From contig RHMC01000055.1 in NCBI GenBank assembly GCA_003719395.1, positions 1 through 40,699 on the forward strand: 40,699 nt of DNA, in the 5' to 3' direction. The DNA comes from Streptomyces altiplanensis. Its GTDB lineage: Bacteria > Actinomycetota > Actinomycetes > Streptomycetales > Streptomycetaceae. Made by a program: the position numbers and the translations under genes. Position 1 is the stretch's first letter; each line of letters starts with the position of its first letter. Under the pieces are notes generated by a model. The model saw only the letters and a program-made list of their open reading frames with translations, searched no databases and had not been told where the DNA came from. Below, piece by piece: positions 27,331 to 35,153 of this stretch.

Positions 27331-29163
27331 GTGGCGCGCGAGAACGCGGCTCCCACCACCCTTCCGACGAACCACCAGGAGCTGATCTCCTGGGTCGACG
27401 AGATCGCAGCCCTCACCGAGCCGGACCAGGTCGTCTGGTGCGACGGCTCGGAAGCCGAGTACGAGCGGCTCGCCGAGGAGCTCGTCGCCAAGGGCACGTT
27501 CAAGAAGCTGGACCCGGTCAAGCGCCCGAACTCCTACTACGCCGCCTCCGACCCGAGCGACGTCGCCCGCGTCGAGGACCGCACGTTCATCTGCTCCGAG
27601 AAGGAGGAGGACGCGGGCCCGACGAACCACTGGAAGGCTCCGGCGGAGATGCGGGAGATCTTCGCGGGTGAGAAGGGCATCTTCCGCGGCTCCATGCGCG
27701 GCCGCACCATGTACGTCGTCCCGTTCTGCATGGGCCCGCTCGGCTCGCCGCTGTCCGCCATCGGAGTGGAGATCACCGACTCGGCGTACGTCGCCGTCTC
27801 GATGCGCACCATGACCCGCATGGGCCGGGCCGTCCTCGACGAGCTCGGCACCGACGGCTTCTTCGTCAAGGCCGTCCACACCCTCGGCGCACCGCTCGCC
27901 GAGGGCGAGGCCGACGTGCCGTGGCCGTGCAACTCCACGAAGTACATCTCGCACTTCCCCGAGGACCGCGAGATCTGGTCCTACGGCTCGGGCTACGGCG
28001 GCAACGCCCTGCTCGGCAAGAAGTGCTACGCCCTGCGCATCGCGTCCGTCATGGCCCGCGACGAGGGCTGGCTGGCCGAGCACATGCTCATCCTCAAGCT
28101 CACCCCGCCGAAGGGCGAGGCGGAGTCCCCCAAGTACATCGCCGCCGCCTTCCCGTCCGCCTGCGGCAAGACCAACCTCGCCATGCTGGAGCCCACGATC
28201 TCCGGCTGGACCGTCGAGACCATCGGCGACGACATCGCCTGGATGCGGTTCGGCGAGGACGGCCAGCTGTACGCGATCAACCCCGAGGCCGGTTTCTTCG
28301 GCGTCGCGCCCGGCACCGGCGAGCACACCAACGCCAACGCCATGAAGACCATGTGGGGCAACTCCGTCTTCACGAACGTCGCGCTCACCGACGACGGCGA
28401 CGTGTGGTGGGAGGGCATGACCGAGGAGGCGCCCGCGCACCTCACGGACTGGAAGGGCAACGACTGGACCCCCGAGTCCACCACCCCTGCCGCCCACCCC
28501 AACGCCCGCTTCACCGTCCCGGCCGGCCAGTGCCCGATCATCGCGCCCGAGTGGGAGGACCCCAAGGGCGTGCCGATCTCGGCCATCCTCTTCGGTGGCC
28601 GCCGCGCCACCGCCGTGCCGCTGGTGACCGAGTCCTTCAACTGGCAGCACGGCGTCTTCCTCGGTGCGAACGTCGCCTCCGAGAAGACCGCCGCCGCCGA
28701 GGGCAAGGTCGGCGAGCTGCGCCGCGACCCGTTCGCCATGCTGCCGTTCTGCGGCTACAACATGGGCGACTACATGGGCCACTGGGTCAAGGTCGGTGCC
28801 GACAAGGACCAGTCCAAGCTGCCGAAGATCTACTACGTCAACTGGTTCCGCAAGAACGACGCGGGCAAGTTCGTGTGGCCCGGCTTCGGTGAGAACAGCC
28901 GCGTGCTCAAGTGGATCGTCGAGCGCCTGGAGGGCAGGGCCGAGGGTGTCGAGACCCCCATCGGCATCCTGCCGGCCAAGGGCTCCCTGGACACCAGGGG
29001 CCTGGACCTCTCCGAGGAGGAGCTGGACTTCCTCCTCACCGTCGACAAGGAGGTCTGGCGCGAGGAGGCCGCCCTGGTCCCCGAGCACCTCAACACCTTC
29101 GGCGACCACACCCCGAAGGAGCTGTGGGACGAGTACCACGCGCTGGTCCAGCGCCTGGGCTGA
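27331..29163 (+). CDS. pckG: Phosphoenolpyruvate carboxykinase (GTP)
   Basis: An intact 610-residue enzyme, beginning at GTG 27331 with an AGGAG ribosome site. It converts oxaloacetate and GTP to phosphoenolpyruvate, CO2 and GDP in the cytoplasm, the entry to gluconeogenesis when growing on acids or amino acids. The P-loop is FPSACGKTN (residues 274-282) with the GTP-class active cysteine C278. VPFCMGPLGSP, the metal-site histidine/aspartate region (TIGDDIAWM near 305) and NWFRKNDAGKFVWPGFGENSRVLKW, which binds the guanine, are all present. The length is normal for actinobacteria. It is monocistronic; a 222-base upstream region separates it from the divergent HlyIII gene, and a hairpin follows the stop. 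Confidence 0.96.
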   Translation: MARENAAPTTLPTNHQELISWVDEIAALTEPDQVVWCDGSEAEYERLAEELVAKGTFKKLDPVKRPNSYYAASDPSDVARVEDRTFICSEKEEDAGPTNHWKAPAEMREIFAGEKGIFRGSMRGRTMYVVPFCMGPLGSPLSAIGVEITDSAYVAVSMRTMTRMGRAVLDELGTDGFFVKAVHTLGAPLAEGEADVPWPCNSTKYISHFPEDREIWSYGSGYGGNALLGKKCYALRIASVMARDEGWLAEHMLILKLTPPKGEAESPKYIAAAFPSACGKTNLAMLEPTISGWTVETIGDDIAWMRFGEDGQLYAINPEAGFFGVAPGTGEHTNANAMKTMWGNSVFTNVALTDDGDVWWEGMTEEAPAHLTDWKGNDWTPESTTPAAHPNARFTVPAGQCPIIAPEWEDPKGVPISAILFGGRRATAVPLVTESFNWQHGVFLGANVASEKTAAAEGKVGELRRDPFAMLPFCGYNMGDYMGHWVKVGADKDQSKLPKIYYVNWFRKNDAGKFVWPGFGENSRVLKWIVERLEGRAEGVETPIGILPAKGSLDTRGLDLSEEELDFLLTVDKEVWREEAALVPEHLNTFGDHTPKELWDEYHALVQRLG

Positions 29164-29241
29164 TCCCCGGCAGACAGGGCTCCGCGGCCGGGCCTTCCTG
29201 ACATCCGCCCTGACCTGTGGGGTCATGGGCCCGCTGCGGCA

Positions 29242-29276
29242 CGGCCCCCGAAGTCCCCTCACGGCTTCGGGGGCCG
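29242..29276. terminator. Terminator hairpin after pckG
   Basis: CGGCCCCCGAAG (29242-29253) and CTTCGGGGGCCG (29265-29276) form a perfect 12-base stem with an 11-base loop, 78 bases after the pckG stop. Confidence 0.8.
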
Positions 29277-29357
29277 CACCCTTCCGCCCCGCCCCTCGCG
29301 TTCACAACATGCCGCACGTGTTCCATGAGCCCCTCACTTGGAACCAAGCCTGTGTGT

Positions 29358-29371
29358 GGGGGGGGGGGGGG
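29358..29371 (+). repeat. Poly-G tract of 14 bases
   Basis: Fourteen consecutive G residues preceded by TGTGTGT, in the 341-base gap between pckG and the next gene. No supported gene crosses it. A run this long is a hot spot for slippage and for read errors, so its exact length is doubtful. Confidence 0.8.
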
Positions 29372-29504
29372 TGAGCACAGTGCGCAGCCCCCTCGGCCGC
29401 GTCGGCCACGGTGCTGGTACGGCGGGGCCGGCGCGGCAACCGCCCCTGTCCGGGGGAAAAGGGCACCCGGCCCGTGCGCCGCAGCGGCGACACGGGCCGG
29501 GCCG

Positions 29505-29895
29505 TCAGTGGGCTCCGACGAGGCGGAGTTCTCGAGCGCGGCCGCGTGTGCGTCCATGCGCTCGGCGGCGAGGATCGCGACCGCCGTGTCGGCGCGCGAG
29601 GCGGCGACGACCAGTGCGCGGCGCGCGAGCTCGTGGGCCCCGGCGGTGGAGTGCGGCCGGGGGCCGCGTGGGTGAGACCGGCGTGCCGGGCCGGCGGAGC
29701 GCCGCGCAGCCGGGCGACCTGGGTGGCGATGCGGTCGGCGGCGGCGCCGAGGCTCAGCTCGTCGGTGACCGCGAGGAGCGCCGCGAGGTGCCCGGCGAGC
29801 TGGATGTCCAGCTCCTCCTCACGGGAACGGTGCGGGAAATCGGGCCGGTCCTCGTCCATGCGATGGACCGACTTGCTGCGGATCGGCTCGTACAT
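29505..29895 (-). CDS. Small conserved protein of unknown function (frameshifted, end uncertain)
   Basis: The start is firm: ATG 29893-29895 with an AGGAGG ribosome site inside a hairpin. The first part, MYEPIRSKSVHRMDEDRPDF, continues through EEELDIQLAGHLAALLAVTDELSLGAAADRIATQVARLRG, two helical regions. A base is missing near 29643; the sequence then resumes AHELARRALVVAASRADTAVAILAAERMDAHAAALE. After this the frame reads on without family character toward the poly-G tract, so the true end is uncertain. The end given (TGA at 29505-29507) would need one more base shift. About 130 residues, helical, cytoplasmic, no recognised family. It lies 75 bases downstream of an aminotransferase gene on the same strand. 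Confidence 0.6.
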
Positions 29896-29896
29896 G

Positions 29897-29929
29897 GGAT
29901 GGCCTCCTGGCAGAGTCAGGAGACCATCC
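29897..29929 (-). promoter_or_regulatory. Leader hairpin covering the ribosome-binding site of the 29.9-kb gene
   Basis: GGATGGTCTCCTG and CAGGAGGCCATCC pair over 13 positions with 12 matches (one G-U-type mismatch) around a 7-base loop in the minus-strand transcript. The second arm contains the AGGAGG ribosome site and ends one base before the ATG, so pairing would hide the site. It could be a translational control hairpin, or a DNA operator. Confidence 0.5.
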
Positions 29930-29970
29930 TACATTGGATTCTGTCTAAGGTTGACCCGAGTCGCGCTCGC

Positions 29971-31182
29971 TTACGCCTGTGCGTATCCGTCCAGGAAAGT
30001 ACCGATCCGTGTCACCGCGTCCGCCAGGTCCTCCGCCGCAGGCAGCGTCACGATGCGGAAGTGGTCGGGGTCGGGCCAGTTGAAGCCCGTACCGTGCACG
30101 ACCATGATCTTCTCGGCCCGCAGCAGGTCGAGGACCATCTCCCGGTCGTCCTTGATCTTGTAGACCTTCGGGTCGAGACGCGGGAAGAGGTAGAGCGCGC
30201 CCTTGGGCTTCACGCAGGTGACGCCCGGAATCCGGGTGAGCAGGTCGTACGCCGTGTTCCGCTGCTCCAGGATTCTGCCTCCCGGCAGCACCAGGTCCTC
30301 GATCGACTGCCGCCCGCCGAGCGCCGTCGCCACCGCGTGCTGCGACGGCATGTTGGCGCACAGGCGCATGTTGGCGAGGATCGTGAGCCCCTCGATGTAC
30401 GACGAGGCGTGCGCCTTCGGGCCGCAGACCGCCAGCCAGCCGCTGCGGTAGCCGGCGACGCGGTAGTTCTTCGACAGCCCGTTGAAGGTGAGGGTCAGCA
30501 GGTCGGGGGCGATGGCGGCGGTCGGGGTGTGCGTGGCGCCGTCGTACAGGATCCGGTCGTAGATCTCGTCGGAGCAGACGATCAGGTTGTGGCGGCGGGC
30601 GATCTCGGTCAGGGCGCGCAGCATCTCGTCGTCGTACACCGCACCCGTCGGATTGTTCGGGTTGATGATGACGATGGCCTTGGTGCGGTCCGTGATCCTG
30701 CGCTCGATGTCGGCGAGGTCCGGCATCCAGTCGGCCTGCTCGTCGCAGCGGTAGTGCACGGCCGTACCGCCCGCGAGCGAGACGGACGCGGTCCACAGCG
30801 GGTAGTCCGGTGCGGGGACGAGCACCTCGTCGCCGTCGTCGAGCAGCGCCTGCATCGACATCTGGATCAGCTCGGAGACGCCGTTGCCGAGGTAGACGTC
30901 CTCGACGTCGAGCTCGATGCCCTTGGTCTCGTAGTGCTGCACGACCGCGCGGCGCGCCGCCAGCAGCCCTTTCGCGTCGCCGTAGCCGTGCGCGCCCGAA
31001 AGATTACGGAGGATGTCCTCCAGGATCTCGGGCGGGCACTCGAAACCGAACGCCGCCGGGTTTCCGGTGTTGAGCTTGAGGATGCGGTGACCCGCCGCTT
31101 CGAGCCGCATCGCCTCCTCGAGCACGGGGCCGCGGATTTCGTAACAGACGTTTGCGAGCTTCGTCGACTGGATCACCTGCAT
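29971..31182 (-). CDS. Alanine-type aminotransferase (class I/II, AlaA-like)
   Basis: An intact 403-residue fold-type I PLP enzyme, starting at ATG 31180-31182 (AAGGTGG ribosome site). The longer frame to 31233 lacks coding character. MQVIQSTKLANVCYEIRGPVLEEA is the usual N-terminus of AlaA-type glutamate-pyruvate aminotransferases. NTGNPAAFGF, PNNPTG (176-181), SDEIYD (204-209, with the PLP-ring aspartate) and the Schiff-base lysine K238 in FNGLSKNYRVAGYRSGW are present. It probably interconverts alanine and 2-oxoglutarate with pyruvate and glutamate. Its position two genes from PEP carboxykinase is compatible with carbon/nitrogen balancing during gluconeogenesis, but they are on opposite strands and not one operon. 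Confidence 0.9.
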   Translation of the reverse strand: MQVIQSTKLANVCYEIRGPVLEEAMRLEAAGHRILKLNTGNPAAFGFECPPEILEDILRNLSGAHGYGDAKGLLAARRAVVQHYETKGIELDVEDVYLGNGVSELIQMSMQALLDDGDEVLVPAPDYPLWTASVSLAGGTAVHYRCDEQADWMPDLADIERRITDRTKAIVIINPNNPTGAVYDDEMLRALTEIARRHNLIVCSDEIYDRILYDGATHTPTAAIAPDLLTLTFNGLSKNYRVAGYRSGWLAVCGPKAHASSYIEGLTILANMRLCANMPSQHAVATALGGRQSIEDLVLPGGRILEQRNTAYDLLTRIPGVTCVKPKGALYLFPRLDPKVYKIKDDREMVLDLLRAEKIMVVHGTGFNWPDPDHFRIVTLPAAEDLADAVTRIGTFLDGYAQA

Positions 31183-31306
31183 AACGGCCACCTTACGGGC
31201 GCATAACGGGACCCGCTCCGTGTTTTTGGCCACGCGACCCGGCCGAGGCGCCGGAACGGCGATTTCACGGACATCAGAAGGTGCGGGTGCCGCTGCTGCC
31301 CGGACT

Positions 31307-31356
31307 GCTCCGAATGGGGGTCCGGGCTGCCCGGGCCGCTCCGAATGGGGTCCGGA
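31307..31356 (+). repeat. Short direct repeat upstream of the aminotransferase
   Basis: GCTCCGAATGGGG(G)TCCGG occurs twice (31307-31326 and 31338-31356) in the 243-base gap 31183-31425. No gene is supported there. The gap should hold the aminotransferase promoter and the esterase terminator. Confidence 0.5.
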
Positions 31357-31425
31357 CCGCTCCGGCCCGAGGAGCTGGGACCGTACGGCGGCCGTGTCGC
31401 CGGCCTCGCTCCCTGCCGCGGGGTC

Positions 31426-33000
31426 TCAGGGGCGCAGGGGCGGAAATTCGACCCGGCTCCAGAGTGCGCGGACGGCGGCCGGTTCACCGTCGGCCAGACC
31501 GTCGTCGGTGTTCCAGATCTTGATGGGGCCGGTGGGGCCGGTGGGGCCGGGGGAGTCGGTGTGGCCGGTGACCGGCGGCCAGCCGGGATCGCCGGTGGCG
31601 GCGAAGCCGGCCCACGCTCGCATCATGGACCGGGAAAGCCGGTGGTCCTCGGTGTCGGGCGGGCCGCCGATGAGGAATTCCAGGCATGCGGTGTCGAGGT
31701 TTCCGAAGGCGAAGGGGATGTCGGCGCAGTGCCAGGCCCGCACCACCGTGTCCGGTTTGGTGCGCCGGCGGGCGAAGCGCGAGCGGAACGCCCGGCCGCC
31801 GGCCCGGGCGTGCCGCTCGGCGAGCCGGTTGCTGTACTCGCCGAACAGCAGGTCGCCGAAGACCGCGAGGTAGACGTCGAGCACCGGAGCATGGGGCATC
31901 AGGGCGCGGTAGCCGGACACCAAGCCGTCAGGAAGGCCGAAGTCCTCGGCGAACACCGCCAGCTGATCGTCGGTGGTTATTCTGGCGCCGCCGCCGACGG
32001 CGTCGAAAAGCCAGTACTCCTCAGTCGTGTGGCAGACCAGCAGGTCCACGTCGCGGGCCGCGCCGGTGGCCACTCCTTCGAGGGGGTCCGCGGGCAGGAT
32101 GTCGCCGTCGACGACCGGGGCGTAGATCACGGGGTCGTAGTGGCGTGCCCCGGAGGCGGGGTTCTTGCGACAGGCGTCGGCCACCTGGTCGGAGGCGTCG
32201 ACCAGCGCCCGGGGGGTCGCGGACCTCAACCCTTCGGCGGTGGCCGGGCAGCCCGCCGCCGCGGCGACCTCGTGGGTGGTGGCGACAGCGAGTGCGAGCG
32301 AGTAGCAGGGACCGACGACGCTGTGGGCGATGGCGCGGCGGAACAGGCCGCGGGCACGGTCCATCACCATGAGGCAGGCGACCGAGGCGGCCCCGGAGGA
32401 GTGGCCGGCGACCGTCACGTTGCCGGGGTCGCCGCCGAAGGCGGCGATGTTCTCGCGGACCCAGCGCAGGGCGGCGACCTGGTCGAGCAGGCCCCGGTTC
32501 TCCGGGTACGAGGTTCCTCCGTCGGCCGGCACGTGGCCGAACCCCTCGAAGCCGAGCCGGTAATTGAGGGTGACCACGACGAGCCCGGCCCGGGCCAGCG
32601 CGGTTCCGTCGAAGTCGGGCTGGGCGGAGGACCCGAAGGTGTAGGCGCCGCCGTGGATCCAGACCAGGACGGGCAGGCGGCCGTCGGACGGAGGCGGATC
32701 CGAAGACGGCGACGCGTCCGGAGCCGGAGCTGGAGCCGGAGCCCAGATGTTGACGGTGAGGATGTCCTCGTCGCCGGGGGACCAGACCGGCGCACCCGGC
32801 AGCCGGGCCGACTGCGGGGCGACGGGACCGAAGCCACCGCAGTCCCGGACGCCCGTCCACGCCGGTGCGGGGCGCGGTTCCAGGAACCGGCCGGCGCCGA
32901 ACGGGGCGGCGGCATAGGGAATGCCGAGGACTGCGACGACGTCGGGAACGGGCCGGCGGCCCAGCACCGGGCCGCCCTGCGTCTCGAAGATGTCGTTCAT
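31426..33000 (-). CDS. Type-B carboxylesterase/lipase (alpha/beta hydrolase)
   Basis: An intact 524-residue protein, ATG 32998-33000 with a GGGGAGG ribosome site. There is no signal peptide, so it is probably cytoplasmic. The oxyanion-hole HGG is at 116-118 (VWIHGGAYTFG) and the nucleophile elbow is GHSSGA (199-204), with S201 as the catalytic serine; most relatives have GESAGA. The ENRGLLDQVAALRWVRENIAAFGGDPGNVTVAGHSSG block is classic for the COesterase family. A Pro/Ala/Ser-rich insert (about residues 88-106) sits before the HGG strand. The acid and histidine of the triad are probably within the CHTTEEYWLF and AWHCADIPFAFG regions. It hydrolyses carboxylic esters; the natural substrate is unknown. 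It is divergent from the mannosyltransferase gene. Confidence 0.9.
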   Translation of the reverse strand: MNDIFETQGGPVLGRRPVPDVVAVLGIPYAAAPFGAGRFLEPRPAPAWTGVRDCGGFGPVAPQSARLPGAPVWSPGDEDILTVNIWAPAPAPAPDASPSSDPPPSDGRLPVLVWIHGGAYTFGSSAQPDFDGTALARAGLVVVTLNYRLGFEGFGHVPADGGTSYPENRGLLDQVAALRWVRENIAAFGGDPGNVTVAGHSSGAASVACLMVMDRARGLFRRAIAHSVVGPCYSLALAVATTHEVAAAAGCPATAEGLRSATPRALVDASDQVADACRKNPASGARHYDPVIYAPVVDGDILPADPLEGVATGAARDVDLLVCHTTEEYWLFDAVGGGARITTDDQLAVFAEDFGLPDGLVSGYRALMPHAPVLDVYLAVFGDLLFGEYSNRLAERHARAGGRAFRSRFARRRTKPDTVVRAWHCADIPFAFGNLDTACLEFLIGGPPDTEDHRLSRSMMRAWAGFAATGDPGWPPVTGHTDSPGPTGPTGPIKIWNTDDGLADGEPAAVRALWSRVEFPPLRP

Positions 33001-33207
33001 GGAATTCGCCTCCCCCCGCAGCACGTCGGAGCGCTGCGTGTGGGCATGAGCATTTCACCGCCAGACTCCCCGGGACCAACACCGGGATCACACCGATTGA
33101 CGCACTCCTGATGTCAGTCCCCCGCCGTGCCGTCCCGCGGCGGCCACGGCCCGTGCCGCCCCGTGCCCCGGCCGGCTGTTCGTACAGCTCCGATAAATTG
33201 ACCGGTC

Positions 33208-34713
33208 ATGTGGACGCTGAGTGCTGTCGGGTATCGCCGGCTGGGTGCCGCCGGATCGGTCGCGGTGGCCGTGGGCGGCATCGCCGCCGGAAGGCTGCCG
33301 GCCCGTGACCCGTGGGGGATGTGGGTCCCCCACGGGTCCGCGACGACCGTGGCGGCCGCCGTCCTGGCGTACCTGGGCCTGACCCTCCTGGTCGTGTCCT
33401 GGTGGCGGTACGGGCGGCTGGTGGCCCGGGGCGCGGCGGGCGGGGTGCGCGAAACGCTGGTCACGCTGGTCTGGTGGGCGGCGCCCCTGGTACTGGCTCC
33501 GCCGCTGCACAGCGCCGACGTCTACAGCTACGTCGCCCAGGGCGCGATGGTCCTCGAAGGCCATGACGTCTACACGTCCGGACCCTCGGTCCTCGGCCCG
33601 GACGAGCTCGGAGCCGACGCCGCGGCCAGTGTCGGCGGCCACTGGACCGACACCCCCGCCCCGTACGGGCCCGTCTTCCTGGTCCTGGCGAAGGCGGTGG
33701 TCGGGGTCACGGACGGGCGGATCGTCCCCGCCGTGTTCGGGATGCGGCTCGTCGCCCTGGCCGCGCTCGCCCTGACCGCCTGGGCGACGCTGCGCACGCC
33801 CGCGCCCGCGGCGCCAGTGAGACCGGCGCGCTGTGGCTGGGCGCCCTCAACCCGCTGATGCTGATCCACGTCGTGGGCGGCATGCACAACGACGGCCTGA
33901 TGATCGCCCTCATGCTGACGGGCGTGGTGTGCGCGCTCCACGGACGGTGGATCCTCGCCGCGTGCTCGTCGCGCTGGCGGCGACGGTCAAGTCACCGGCC
34001 GCCGTCGCGCTGCTCTTCATCGGCGTCCTGGTGGTCCGCCGCACCTCCGGACCGCTCCTGTGGCGCCTCGTGAAGGCGTTCGCCGTCCCCGCCCTGGTGG
34101 CCGGGGCGGTCGCCGTCGCCGCCACCCTGCTCAGCGGCACCGGTTTCGGCTGGCTGCGGACGCAGAGCGTCGCCGCGACCATCCACACCGCCCTCTCCGC
34201 CTCCAGCGACATCGGCCTGGGGCTCGGCGAGCTGACGCGCCTGCTGTTCGGCTGGGACCCGGACCCGGTCAAGCGCGCGGTCCAGACACTCGGCCTGGCC
34301 CTCGCGCTCGCCGTGATCGGCTTACGCCGCCCTGGCGACGTTGCGCAGCGTGCGCCCCTGGCGCGGCGCCCCGCCCCCGCACCCGGTCCACGCCCTGGGT
34401 GTGGCCCTGCTGGCCCTGGTCGCCCTCTCGCCGATGGTGCAGCCGTGGTACCTGCTCTGGGGCATGGCGGCGGTCTCCGCCACCGCCTGGAACGGCAGGC
34501 TCGGCCGGATCCTGGCGGTGCTGTCCGCCGCCCTGGTCTACGAGACCCACCCCGACGGCAGCACCCCGCGTACGCTTCGTCGTCGTGGCCGCCGTGTGCG
34601 TGCTGGGCGCGGTGCTGCTGCGCAGGAGCGGGCGCGGGCAGGGCGGTGAACCGTTCCGGGCCCCGGCCCCCCGGACCCCGGCAGCCGTGGCGCCGGAGGC
34701 CATAACGCGGTGA
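33208..34713 (+). CDS. MptB-like polyprenol-phosphomannose-dependent mannosyltransferase (at least four frameshifts)
   Basis: A GT-C-type membrane protein of about 500 residues, readable only across shifts near 33810, 33958, 34323 and 34565. HSADVYSYVAQGAMVLEGHDVYTSGP early in the protein matches the first-loop acidic motif of actinobacterial alpha-1,6-mannosyltransferases, and TDTPAPYGPVFLVLAK, LNPLMLIHVVGGMHNDGLMIAL, LVALAATVKSPAAVALLF and MVQPWYLLWGMA are further family blocks. About twelve membrane helices are expected. Relatives in mycobacteria elongate the mannan of lipoglycans using polyprenyl-phosphomannose; in streptomycetes the acceptor is less clear. The number of broken points is higher than elsewhere, but all motifs survive, so I favour errors over decay. 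TAAATT at 33194-33199 may be a -10 close to the ATG. Confidence 0.8.
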
Positions 34714-34810
34714 GGGGGGTCGACTGAGGGCTTCTGCGCGCCTGTTCGCACCCCTACGGTTTCGGGACCCCCCACGTGCCACACCCCCGCCGAGACCGAG
34801 GAGATCCCTC

Positions 34811-35087
34811 ATGCCCCACAGGCGGGTCGGGGGACTGCCGCAGCGGCGGCACGACGTACCACCAGCCGATCAACCCGCTGCTCCAGGCGTACGGGCTGAC
34901 GCTGAAGACGACCACCGGGGACCCGGACGACCCGGGCGAGCCCGGCGGCACGTGGGCGGCGGGCAAGGTCTACGCGGCGGGCGACCAGGTCACCCACGGC
35001 GGTGCGACGTACCGCTGCCTCCAGGGCCACCAGGCCCAGGCCGGCTGGGAGCCGTCGAACGTCCCGGCCCTCTGGCAGCGCGTCTGA
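34811..35087 (+). pseudogene. C-terminal remnant of a streptogrisin C-like protease with chitin-binding domain
   Basis: A perfect GAGGAG ribosome site (34798-34803) sits 7 bases before ATG 34811, which encodes MPHRR. Within a few codons, in a neighbouring frame, the sequence becomes GGSGDCRSGGTTYHQPINPLLQAYGLTL, the extreme C-terminus of a chymotrypsin-fold streptogrisin (S1E) protease. It is followed by a linker (TTTGDPDDPGEPGG) and a complete CBM5/12-type chitin-binding domain (TWAAGKVYAAGDQVTHGGATYRCLQGHQAQAGWEPSNVPALWQRV). The catalytic domain, its His-Asp-Ser triad and the signal/pro region are absent. The simplest reading is an internal deletion joining the first codons to the tail, real or from assembly. 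An in-frame GTG at 34776 would also read the tail. Confidence 0.7.
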
Positions 35088-35113
35088 GCGTTCCGGACCG
35101 GCGCGGAGCACAC

Positions 35114-35147
35114 GTGGGGCACGGCCCAGGGGGGAGCCGTGCCCCAC
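35114..35147. terminator. Bidirectional terminator between the protease remnant and the amidohydrolase gene
   Basis: GTGGGGCACGGC (35114-35125) and GCCGTGCCCCAC (35136-35147) form a perfect 12-base stem with a 10-base loop between convergent genes. Confidence 0.85.
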
Positions 35148-35153
35148 GGGTGC

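Noticed and set aside
27319..29262. 647-codon open frame antisense to PEP carboxykinase
   Set aside because: It is the mirror of third-position GC bias in pckG; composition is Val/Gly/Arg-rich without family motifs, and the sense gene is certain.
31173..31487. 104-codon minus-strand frame between the aminotransferase and the esterase
   Set aside because: It overlaps both flanking genes, is Ser/Pro/Arg-rich, and covers a direct repeat; no ribosome site or family pattern.
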